This document shows, piece after piece, positions 46,800 through 56,960 of a stretch of DNA of 64,000 nt; the first letter of the stretch is position 1; each line of letters begins with the position of its first letter. A program made the position numbers and the translations under genes. Origin of the DNA: Armigeres subalbatus (Eukaryota > Arthropoda > Insecta > Diptera > Culicidae); assembly GCF_024139115.2 (NCBI RefSeq), contig NC_085141.1:247798096-247862095 (forward strand). The letters run 5' to 3'. Below the pieces are notes generated by a model. It was not told the DNA's origin and did not search any database. It worked only from the letters and a program-made list of their open reading frames with translations.

Positions 46800-48840
46800 G
46801 ATGAAATCATTTTTTTCTAGAAGGCAAGCGTTACAATGCGTTACACTTCACAGCATACCTACATCTAAAAGGGGGGGTTTCCAAAATGTGTACATTTGGG
46901 GTTACAAAATATGTTGTACTTTCCAAAACAAAGAATATTTTCATTTCAGATAGTTAAAAATCTCAGCGATTTATAACTTCCGATGCCCATTTCAAACTTC
47001 CTTTTCATAAATAAGACTTTCATCTGTGATTTTAACTTGTATTACACGTCTCATTTGAAAAATATAAGCGGATATTGGGTAGTACTTCCTCTAGGGGTTC
47101 AAAATGCAATTATTGAACTGCCTCTATGAGATATGAGACAGCACACCTACTTTTCAGTTGACGAACTCAATTCATCTATTTGATCTTGACGCATTAGCTC
47201 TTTGGTTACAAACTTGAGCTCACTATAATGTGGGCGTCGAAACTAAGATAAATTAATCTACTTAGTCATTGTACGTGTCATCGACAGGTGTTTTATGAAA
47301 CACTATTGGAACCTTTTTCTTTACATTTGATCTGATCCAACTGGAAGTGGATGTCGAATGGATGTGAATCACGAGATTCAAATTTTGTATGTTTTGGCGA
47401 TTGAACGCGTTATTTTAACTACGGAATTTGGATCAATGCTCTTTGCAATTACGCCGCATTTCTAAGCAGCAAAATAAATAATTATTTTATTTATTTAAAC
47501 AAAATTTAAACATGAACTGAAAACTGCTTTTTTTTTATTTTGGTTCAGATTCCAATGAGAATAGTGTTCTTAAATTTGGAGGTAAAATAAATTACTGCTG
47601 ATCAATCAGTAAATTGGTTAATTGTCTTATTTTTTCTACTTGCAAAAATTTGTTTTTTTAACAGAACGATGCATTAGAAATTAAAGGCCCGCTCTTTATC
47701 ATAATGTCAAATATTTGTCAAATTCCTTCAGACATCTATCAAACCGTTAAGATATCGACATGGGTATCAGGCAGACTTGACAAATTTGTTATTATTAATA
47801 ATTTGGTATTTGTTATTGTGACAAATACAGTGCTGATAACTTTTGCGCTATAACGAAACATGTGTATCTGAAATTAACGAATCAGCTATAGAGATAATTG
47901 CAATACATTTATGAAACATATTTTAGATGGTGCGCTTAAAAAACTGTTTCTTTATTTTTTATTCGAATTAAATCTCTCCTCGAGCGATATTGTCGCATGC
48001 GTCACTGTGTTCCGTGCTTAAAGCCACAGCTTGACAGCTAGCACCAAGTTTAGCACCAAGTTTTCGGCTTCAATCAAATTGTATGCAGATGACAGCCGTT
48101 TCAGGGGGCTGGTTAGAATCGTTTGCTTGGCCCTTGTCAAATCTCCATCACCGTCAGCGTTAGACTGCGGGCGGTCGTTGTCTTCGTTTGTCGGTCGGTC
48201 GACTGACCAACGGAACAAAGCTCCACTGCCTGTACACAAACACAAGGTAGACCGAAGAGACACGTGCTACGTGTAGGTTCCTTCATACCGACTGACTGTG
48301 TGTAGAGGAACTTCACTCATGCTGCGCTTAGTATTCTAATGAGGCTACCGATGGACGACGCACAGCCGATGCCCATCAGTAGGGGGAAATGTTTAATTAT
48401 GATTTTCTTCATTTCCGGTTCGGGTTGTTTGATGAGGGATAGAAAAGCGGTAGGTGCCAACTAGTCTGGATTGAGTCGATCGACTAGTCAAGGAATTAAT
48501 TACGAAATAAGTATTACATTGTCAAAATGATACATTATTGCTTATGGATGAACATTATGTTCATAACGTTCACAAGTCAGAACGAATAATGAATGTAGTC
48601 CAAATTAACTGAGTTATCTGTATAACTCAATATATTTTATAGACGGAATAATGCAAAGAAAAAAATTACCGAAACCACCGATTGGTTGGAACGCTTTTAT
48701 GAACCGCCACTGGAGCGCCTATTTGGCTGTATCTCACTATACGATCAACAGTTAAATGTGTTTCGTTAGCAAATTAGTACTGCATTTGTTTCGACTATTT
48801 TGCCAAATTTACTTCCTCTATCGTTTTACGACCGCATCGT
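46800..48840. other. Unique-looking sequence, no gene identified
   Basis: AT-rich to 47950, then a moderately GC-richer stretch (48000-48300). Nothing matches the repeat families elsewhere in the window. It may be host intergenic sequence or the 5' side of a gene. Confidence 0.4.
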
Positions 48841-48861
48841 AAGCGCGCGCGCTCGGCTAGT

Positions 48862-48949
48862 ATGAATGCGCTAAAACCTACGACCACCGAACCGGGCGGC
48901 GTCATGTCAGAGGAGAATGCTTTTGCGGGTGCCAAAAAAAAGAAGCCGA
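48862..48949 (+). CDS. Candidate 5' coding exon of an unrecognised gene
   Basis: An ATG at 48862 opens a frame reading MNALKPTTTEPGGVMSEE and then a short lysine run (KKKKP). The frame meets GTGAGTAAGT at 48950-48959, a very strong donor context, so the exon would end after the first base of a codon at 48949. A second in-frame ATG is at 48904. Without splicing the frame stops at 48957 after 31 codons. The surrounding 48840-49140 sequence is GC-rich and unlike the transposon-laden flanks. I do not recognise the product, and no downstream exon is identified. It could equally be chance. Confidence 0.25.
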
Positions 48950-49638
48950 GTGAGTAAGTTGCGCACCGAGCTTACAACCGGTACCGTTTGTCATCTAATG
49001 GCAGTTTTTTTTCAGCAGTCAGAGGCAACGATGAATGATGATGGGTTTAGTGTAGTATTTATAACAAGCGAAGCGCGACAGAAAACCGCGAGATAATGGC
49101 AAATTTGGACACGCAGGGGACGGGCCGCCACCCCACACCGCTCAACGCGTGGTACGGAACGAATGCCAGTTGACTGGGATACGCTAATTAGAAGGTGTTT
49201 TGTTTACTGGCGATGTGTTTTTTTTTCGCGGACAATGGATGGTATTTAGATTAAAAGTGAAACATTTGTTTGACAACTGAGTCGTGAAAATGACAATGAT
49301 TAAACCATTACGAATGTTGATGTCGATTACTTAATAGGAGTAGATTTGATTGTTCCAGCAAGAAGTTTTGGTTAAACAATGTTATTGACAAGCTATGTGA
49401 TCAGCTGTGAATGGTTTTATTTTTACTTTATAATCAGCATTTAGTAGGAGTTTTCTGATGTCCGATGTAAATGTCCGCTGGCTTCTGGTTGATCATTGGC
49501 GGAGCGGTGACGTCCGACAGCGAGCATAACGCTTTTCTTCATCTAAGGCAGCCAAATGAAAAATCGTAGGCTCTTTGATCTTTTTCGCATGAAAAGTACT
49601 CATGGAGACTATTGGTGCTTTGTTTTGCCTTTCTCGTA

Positions 49639-51884
49639 AGGTACACCGGGGCAAGTTGAAACGGTTTTTTCAAAGTTGAACTTTGAAGTGCTGTAAAAAA
49701 TTAACCCTTTGATAAATTTTTAATCCGCTTGCGGTGTTTGCTAGTTCGGGCCAAAGATTATACATAAAAAATGAGCAACCTTACCAAACTTTTTTATAAA
49801 TATTTTGCATACTAAAATATTTTTTTTATATGCATCGTTTCAACTTGCCCCGCATATCGGGGTAAGTTGAAACACTGCGCTGTATACAGACAGACATAAG
49901 CTAACTGTACCGTATCAAAAACAAAATATATGTACTCAGTGTGACTCAAGATGCACGAGGTTGTAAAGGTGACTATACTGCCAAGATTCGCATAAGAGTC
50001 CCATGTAAATTTTTGATGATTTTGATTATCTTCCAGAAATAAGCTTAAAATTATCTCCTAAAACCCTGATAAAATAGTAGTCTTTGTCCTAGAAATTTGA
50101 AAATTAAATCCTACTTGTGTTGTCTCATCTTGATATTTACTCGCATAAAAGCCACATTCCAGATTTTGATATTCTTTACTCTTTTCTTTGAATTGTACGC
50201 GTGATTAATTCGGCTGTGGCATCTTCATAAATCCACATTAATTAACCAGCGTATCTCCCATTAGACCCTCGATTGAAGAAAGGGGGGCTGAAGAAGTGAA
50301 AGTAAGCGAAATGTTTACATGTTCTATGTTTTATTTTTTGAGAGCCAGTGCTCACAGCGAGGCAAAGACGATTAAGAATCTCAAAACTAGACCGTGCAGC
50401 TTAAACATGCCCCCTTTTCATTCAATTTTTAGTGGAGATTGTAGGAGGGTTGCATTCACGACAAGATGGACGGAAATTTATTAAATTAATTTTCAGAATT
50501 TTGGACCTTTCTATTAATTTTTGTTTTCCGAATGTATTTACGGACCATGTTGAATTCTGGAAATTTAAGCTGAGAGGGTGACGTATTGAACCGTTGTTTC
50601 AACTTGCCCCGCACCACGCATTTCTATTTGCCCCGATGGGTTGAAAATGCGGAGCAATATCAAACGAGCAAAATACAAAAATTAAAACGTATATACCATC
50701 AATTTTTCAAAATCATTATGCTTATTCAACATTGAATGATTACCTACCGTGAAAATTTGATGAAAAAACTCTTCCAAACATCATTTTGAGACCTGTTTCA
50801 TTGGCACGCAAAAAAGTTGGTTTAGACTTTGCAAAAGGTGAAAAATAAACAATGGCAGGGATTGCTTTTAGTAGCTGCAATCCTCCGGGAATGGCAGTCA
50901 GAAGGTGCGTTTAGGGGAGTTGTCCTGGCGACACTGCATGTACGCAGCCAAGTCACGATCAACGTTTGGCTAACAAAATACACTGAGAAACACGTTTACT
51001 CATTAATGGGTACTTTTTTTTTGCTATCTCTTTCCCTCTGCTGAAAAATTTACCCATTTTGAGAGAATAAGTGGATCTACTCATTTAAATGAGTAAATCC
51101 ACTTATTCTCCCGAAATGGGTAAATTTTTCAGCAGAGAGAAAGAGATAGCAGACAAAAAGTACCCATTAATGAGTAAACGATTTTTACCGGGTAGGTTCT
51201 TCAATTTTTCCGTGTTGGGTGACAGTTGACAGACAGAGAAGGAAGAAAAAGGTGAGCAAAAAGTAAAAGTAGATATAACAGGAACATAAACAAAAGTTAG
51301 AAGTTGAAAGTGAATAATATTTATGGATAAATGAAAAGTTGAGGAAGAGTATAGATTAAAGAAATTATCGTATAGAAAATTGCATAAATCTGGTCATACG
51401 ATCACATCACGCATACCGTAAGTAGATCGGAAACATGAAATAAATGTGAATTAAAATTATGCTTCAATGAACAGCTGTGCAATACGGGTGCAAGACAGTA
51501 CAGTGGTGCTCAATCATTTCTGAACAATCCACATAATAGAAGGACGAACATTCGACACACTGCTGGAAGAAAAGAGGGAAACAGAGCAAAACAGGAAGGT
51601 GAAGTGAGAAAAGAAGCCTAGGAAAATAAACTTAAAATTGTAAGTAAAGCATTTTATAGTAACGGTAAAGATTTGTAAGACAAAGAACTAAATTTCAAAC
51701 TTTAATTAAACTTTACAGTTTGATCATCCTTTGGGTTGGTTACCAAAAACGGTTTCATTTCTATCCGACCGTCCGAACAGGAGTAATTGGTTGAAAAAAA
51801 TAATCAGGGCATTCGGTCATTGTTGATCTAAATTACAGATTCCGTTTCAACTTACCCCGCATTTCAACTTGCCCCGGTGTACCT
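49639..51884. mobile_element. TA-flanked 2.2-kb element with terminal inverted repeats
   Basis: The ends are AGGTACACCGGGGCAAGTTG (49639-49658) and its exact complement (51865-51884). TA on each side (49637-49638, 51885-51886) is consistent with a TA target duplication. The flanks join into a sequence ('gcctttctcgta' plus 'taaagtataaagg') that reads as an uninterrupted repeat. The motif CAACTTGCCCCG recurs inside at about 49849, 50600 and 51866, in both orientations. No transposase was found. A palindrome of 188 bp is nested within. Confidence 0.75.
50993..51180. mobile_element. 188-bp near-perfect palindrome (foldback MITE)
   Basis: The arms of 94 bp are symmetrical about TTT|AAA at 51086/51087. 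CGTTTACTCATTAATGGGTA at left is complemented exactly at right. 'ctctgctgaaaaatttaccc' pairs with its complement, with a few mismatches near the T-run. RNA from this region would form a long hairpin. Confidence 0.9.
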
Positions 51885-51886
51885 TA

Positions 51887-52015
51887 TATAAAGTATAAAG
51901 GCTATATGTTCGGTCCAAAAACAAACTTTTTATAGATGGCCCGGAGACCCATAGTGTTATATACCGCAGGGCCACATTTATGGGGGGTCGGGGGGCCGTG
52001 ACCCCGGGCCCCCAC
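51887..52015. repeat. Dispersed repeat fragment flanking the TA element
   Basis: The sequence 'taaaggctatatgttcggtc' and 'gagacccatagtgttatata' has the look of a common Aedes dispersed repeat, and is the target of the 49639-51884 element. It ends in a G/C-rich patch (ggggggtcggggggcc) before the polypyrimidine tract. Confidence 0.4.
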
Positions 52016-52800
52016 AAATCTTCGTCCTTTTTTCGTTCATACTTCTTCTTTCTCTCTTTTTCCTTCATCTTTCTTATTTTTCCCATTTCCCTTTCTTCCT
52101 TCTTTCATATTCCCTAGCTTCTTTTTTCTTCTTTCTCCCTTCATCCTTCGTCATTTTTCTTTTATATTTCTTCTCTCTTTTCCCTCTCTCTATTTCCTTC
52201 ATCCTTTTTATTTTTCCCTTTTCCTTCTTTCTTTCTCTTTTTTCATTCTTCCTTTTCCCTTTTTCTTTCTTTCTATTTTTCTTCCTTCTACTTTCTTCTT
52301 TATTTCTTCTTCCCTTTTCCTCCTTCCTTCGGTCTTCGCCCTTCTTTCTTCATCCATCTTGCTTCATCGTTCTTCCTTCTTTCTTATTTCTTCTATATTT
52401 TTCCTTCATCCATTTTAGTTTCCCGTTTTCTTTCTTCCTTCTCCTTTCAATCTTCTACTATCTCCCGTCTTCCTTTTTCGTTCTTTCTTTTTCTTACTTC
52501 CTTTTCCTCCTTCTTTCTACTTTTTTTCTTCTTTCTTGTTCATTCTTCCTTCGATCTTTGTCCTTCTTCCTTCATCCATCTTCCTTCATCGCTCTTTCTT
52601 CTTCCTTATTCCTTCCTTTTTTCTTCATCCTTTTGATTTTTCTCTCTTCTTTCTTCTTCCATTATCTTACTTCCTTGTTACTTCCTCGTTATTCCTTCTT
52701 GCTTAGTCGTTTTTTCTTTTGCCTTCTGTCCTTTTACTTCTATCTTCTTTCTTTCTTATTCCTCTTTCCTTCTTCCTTTACCTTTTATCCTCTGCAAAAG
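52016..52800. repeat. Polypyrimidine tract, 0.8 kb
   Basis: The plus strand is almost entirely C and T, in CTTCTTTCCTTC-like runs with rare A or G. A shorter similar tract lies at 56065-56210. The open frame read through it (serine/phenylalanine/leucine-rich) continues into the minisatellite and is not credible as a gene. Confidence 0.9.
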
Positions 52801-52844
52801 ACCTGTGATAGATATTTTCCAGCCAGCGGTGACGGCATCACGTC

Positions 52845-54475
52845 AATAATTCCTCCGGAAGTTTCTCCAGGAATTCCTCTGGAAGTTTCTCCAGGAATTC
52901 CTCCGATAGTTTCTCTAGGAATTCCTCCAGAAGTTCCTCCGGAAGTTCCTCCAGGAATTCCTCCGGAAGTTCCTACAGGAATTCCTCCGGAAGTTCATCC
53001 AGGAATTCCTCCGGAAGTTCCTCCAGGAATTCCTCCGGAAGTTCCTTCAGGAATTCCTCCGGAAGTTCCTTCAGGAATTCCTCCGGAAGTTCCTTCAGGA
53101 ATTCCTCCGGAAGTTCCTTCAGGAATTCCTCCGGAAGTTCATCCAGGAATTCCTCCGGAAGTTCCTCCAGGAATTCCTCTGGAAGTTCCTCCAGGAATTC
53201 CTCCGGAAGTTCCTCCAGGAATTCCTCCGAAAGTTCCTCCAGGAATTCCTCCGGAAGTTCCTCCAGGAATTCATCCGGAAGTTCCTCCAGGAATTCCTCC
53301 GGAAGTTCCTCCAGGAATTCCTCCGGAAGTTCCTCCAGGAATTCCTCCGGAAGTTCCTCCAGGAATTCCTCCGGAATTTCCTCCAGGAATTCCTCCAGAA
53401 GTTCCTCCAGGAATTCCTCCGGAAGTTTCTCCAGGAATTCCTCCGGAAGTTCCTCCGGAAGTTCCTCCGGAAGTTCCTCCAGGAATTCCTCCGGAAGTTC
53501 CTCCAGGAATTCCTCCGGAAGTTCCTCCAGGAATTCCTCCGGAAGTTCCTCCAGGAATTCCTCCGGAAGTTCCTCCAGGAATTCCTCCGGAAGTTCCTCC
53601 AGGAATTCCTCCGGAAGTTCCTCCAGGAATTCCTCCGGAAGTTCCTCCAGGAATTCCTCCGGAAGTTCCTCCAGGAATTCCTCCGGAAGTTCCTCCAGGA
53701 ATTCCTCCGGAAGTTCCTCCAGGAATTCCTCCGGAAGTTCCTCCAGGAATTCCTCCGGAAGTTCCTCCAGGAATTCCTCCGAAAGTTCCTCCAGGAATTC
53801 CTCCGGAAGTTCCTCCAGGAATTCCTCCGGAAGTTCCTCCAGGAATTCCTCCGGAAGTTCCTCCAGGAATTCCTCCGGAAGTTCCTCCAGGAATTCCTCC
53901 GGAAGTTCCTCCAGGAATTCCTCCGGAAGTTCCTCCAGGAATTCCTCCGGAAGTTCCTCCAGGAATTCCTCCGGAAGTTCCTCCAGGAATTCCTCCGGAA
54001 GTTCCTCCAGGAATTCCTCCGGAAGTTCCTCCAGGAATTCCTCCGGAAGTTCCTCCAGGAATTCCTCCGGAAGTTCCTCCAGGAATTCCTCCGGAAGTTC
54101 CTCCAGGAATTCCTCCGGAAGTTCCTCCAGGAATTCCTCCAGGAGTTCCTCCAGGAATTCCTCCGGAAGTTCCTCCAGGAATTCCTCCGGAAGTTCCTCC
54201 AGGAATTCCTCCGGAAGTTCCTCCAGGAATTCCTCCGGAAGTTCCTCCAGGAATTCCTCCGGAAGTTCCTCCAGGAATTCCTCCGGAAGTTCCTCCAGGA
54301 ATTCCTCCGGAAGTTCTTCCAGGAATTCCTCCGGAAGTTCCTCCAGGAATTCCTCCGGAAGGTCCTTCAGGAATCCTCCAGGCATTCCTCCGGAAGTTTC
54401 TCCAAATATTCCTCCGGAAGTTTCTACAGGAATTTCATCCGGAAGTTCCGCCAGGAAGTTCTTCCATTACTTTCC
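52845..54475. repeat. 24-bp minisatellite array (right copy, inverted)
   Basis: About 67 units whose sequence is the reverse complement of the array at 157-2168 (GGAAGTTCCTCCAGGAATTC core). The centre (about 53465-54330) is almost perfectly homogeneous, while both edges carry variants. Open frames of 640 codons (+, PPGIPPEV repeats) and 470 codons (-, EEFLEELP repeats) result only from the period of 24. Every unit contains GAATTC. Confidence 0.95.
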
Positions 54476-55200
54476 TCTAGGAAGTTTCTCCAGGAAGTTC
54501 CTCCAGTTCCTCCGGAAGTTCCTTCGGGAAGTTCCTCCGGAAGTTCCTTCGGGAAGTTCCTCCGGAAGTTCCTTCAGGAATTTCTTCCAGAAGTTCCTTC
54601 AGGAATTTCTTCCGGAAGTTCCTCCAGGAAGTTCTTCCAGAAGTTCCTTCAGGAAGTTCCTCCGGAAGTTCCTTCACGAAGTTCCTCCGAAAGTTCCTTC
54701 ACAAAGTTCCTCTGGAAGTTTCTTCAAGAAGTTCCTCTGGAAGTTCCTTCAAAAAGTTCCTCTGGAAGTTCCTCCAGGAAGTTCCTCCGAAAGTTCCTTC
54801 AGGAAGTTTCTTCGGAAGTTCCTTCAGGAAGTTCCTTCAGAAAGTTCCTTCAGAAAGTTCCTCCAGAAGTTCCTTCTGCAAGTTCCTCCAGAAATCACCT
54901 AAATAAAGGAGAAAAAAAAGTTCCTCTAGGAAGTTCCTTCAGGAAGTCCGTCCAGGAAATTCCTTCAGGAAGTCCTCCAGAAGTTCCTTCAGGAAGTCTT
55001 TCGGAAGTTCCTTCAGGAAGTCCTGCAGAAGTTCCTTCAGGAAGTCCTCCAGAAGTTCCTTCAGGAAGTTCCTTTAGAAGTTCTTTGAAGGAGTTCCCAC
55101 GGCAGTTCCTTAAGGAAGTTCCTCCAGGAAATTTCTTCTGGAAGTTTCTACAAGAAGTTCCTTTAGGAAGTTTCTCCAGGAAGTTCCTTCTGCAAATTCC
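54476..55200. repeat. Degenerate 12/15-bp derivative of the 24-bp array
   Basis: Irregular 'ggaagttccttca' units lack the GGAATTCC half of the 24-bp unit. They continue directly from the homogeneous array and fade out at about 55200. This looks like the decayed edge of the same array. Confidence 0.85.
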
Positions 55201-55204
55201 TCCC

Positions 55205-55690
55205 AACCCAATGACAATTAAACGGGGCATGCGACTGCTTAGACTTCATGAAAATACATCGGGAGCTTAAAAAAATCTGTTTGCAATTGAAATTGATCTT
55301 CTGAAATTTCGACCAGATTTAGGGGTCAATATGGGGAGAGCTGTGGCCATAACATCAATTGTAATGAAACTGGGTATGCGACTGATCAAACTTCATAAAA
55401 ATACATCTGGAACTCAAAGAATTTTGTTTGAACTTAAAATTGACCTTCTGAGTTTTCGACTTGGGCCGGATTCAGGGGTCAAAATGGGGACAGCAGGAGC
55501 CCTAATACCAATTACAATGGAACTAGGCATGCGGTTGATCAATCTTTATGAAAACACATAAGGAGCTCAAAGAATTCTGTTCGGAATTAAAATTGACCTT
55601 CTGAAATTTTGGCCAGGGCCGGATTCAGGGGTCGAAATGGGGAGAGAAATTACCATTACACCAATTATAATAAAACTGCACGTTTAGAAT
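55205..55690 (+). repeat. Three tandem units of about 150 bp
   Basis: Units start near the GCATGCG-like motif at 55227, 55374 (GTATGCG) and 55527 (spacings 147 and 153 bp). Each has 'tgaccttctga' and 'ggggtcaaaatgggga' blocks. Both spacings are multiples of three and one frame ('GMRLIKLHKNTSG', 'LKIDLLSFRLGPDSGVKMG') is nearly open across all three, with a stop in the first unit. Function unknown. Confidence 0.75.
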
Positions 55691-55699
55691 AAATCGCCG

Positions 55700-56000
55700 C
55701 TGAGGTAATATTCGTATTATAGAAAATCATCCTGCAATTTCCGCGGAATTCACTTCAAGAATTTTCCCAGGAATCCCTCCGTAAACTCCCTCAAAATTTC
55801 TCCGAAAACTTCTCGGGAAATTTATTCTGAAATACCCACAGAAACTCCTCAAGATACTCAAAAAAATTTATTGAATGACGCTGGAATATTATTCTTTTAG
55901 AAGAATTCACTATGTATTTTTTGTAGAAAAATCCTAAGGAGTTCTTGAAAGATTTTATTAAACTATTCTTGGAGGGTATATTGAAGAAATTCTATTTTGA
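55700..56000. repeat. Degenerate AAATTCC-type repeat patch
   Basis: Sequence of the same style as 21215-21900 ('caggaatccctccg', 'aaaatttctccgaa'), too decayed to define a period. Confidence 0.45.
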
Positions 56001-56059
56001 GAAAATGTATGAAAACCTACCGGGGTTTTTTAAATTGCCATTTTTTGCGTTACGTAATT

Positions 56060-56410
56060 AATGGATCTTCTCTTTGTCCTTCTTCCTCAATTCCTTCCTT
56101 TTTTATTCTTCCCTCTTCTTTCATCCATAGTTCTTTTTCCTTTTTCATTTTTACTTCTTCTTTCTTTCTACTTTCTTTTTCGCTTTTCCGTTTACCATTT
56201 GTCCTTTTCGACCTTTTGGCATTTCCAACCTTTTATCATTTTCGATCTTTTGTCACTTTCGACCTTTAGTCCTTCCGACCTTCTGTCCCTTTCTGCATTT
56301 TATTTTTTTCGAGTTTTTTCATTCTTGTTTTTGTTTTTCAACATTTTTCTACGTTTTATCTTTTTCGATCCTTTGTTATTTCTTGTTTTTGTTCTTCAAC
56401 ATTTGGTTTT
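56060..56410. repeat. Pyrimidine-rich tract with degenerate CGACCTTTTGTC repeats
   Basis: A CT-rich stretch (56065-56195) is followed by about seven degenerate copies of the 16-bp motif known from 12808-13022 and 13840-14053. Confidence 0.75.
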
Positions 56411-56419
56411 CGTCTTGAA

Positions 56420-56960
56420 GGATAAAGACTCCAGAATGCAAACTCGTCATTAAAGAAATTCTGGTCGGAAGAGGATGTGAATTGTGTAACTGTTCACTAA
56501 ATCCAATAACGTTGATCGAAGCTTGTCTGGTACGAACCTCAGCTAATCCGGCTCGAAGGACCAATAATGTAGGATACCTGGATGTAGTAGATAGTCCAAC
56601 GGGCTCAATAGCTACACGTCCGCTCCGATTTCTACACGTCCCACAAAGGTGAATTGGACCCCTCTGCCCGTCGGCGCGACCATAATGCTGGGTGGGCTCC
56701 CTCGAAGGGACTAAATCCAGCCGACACTGTTGCCGACGTTTCCACACGCTATCTCCCTTCTCGAAGCAAACTTGGCCTCGTCAGCGTTGTGTGAGTTGAG
56801 CACATCAGATTGCACCTTGGGATGCAATTACCTATCATATTGGTCAAAGTTCTCTGATCGAGTAGAGTCTGATCTGTAAATCAAAACCGTGTACACAAAA
56901 TTAAACAAAAACACAAAATTAAACATTTTACATGCTTCAGGTCTTAATAGCATTTCAGAC
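56420..56960. other. Unclassified GC-richer segment
   Basis: A 123-codon minus-strand frame (56747-56376) includes 'DLVPSREPTQHYGRADGQRG'. I cannot link it to a family. The composition contrast suggests a retroelement UTR or LTR fragment. Confidence 0.3.

Noticed and set aside
52558..54480. 640-codon plus-strand and 470-codon minus-strand open frames (proline-rich and EEFLEELP repeats)
   Set aside because: They arise from a 24-bp tandem repeat with no stop in several frames; the non-repeat start is a polypyrimidine tract. No splice, promoter or domain support.
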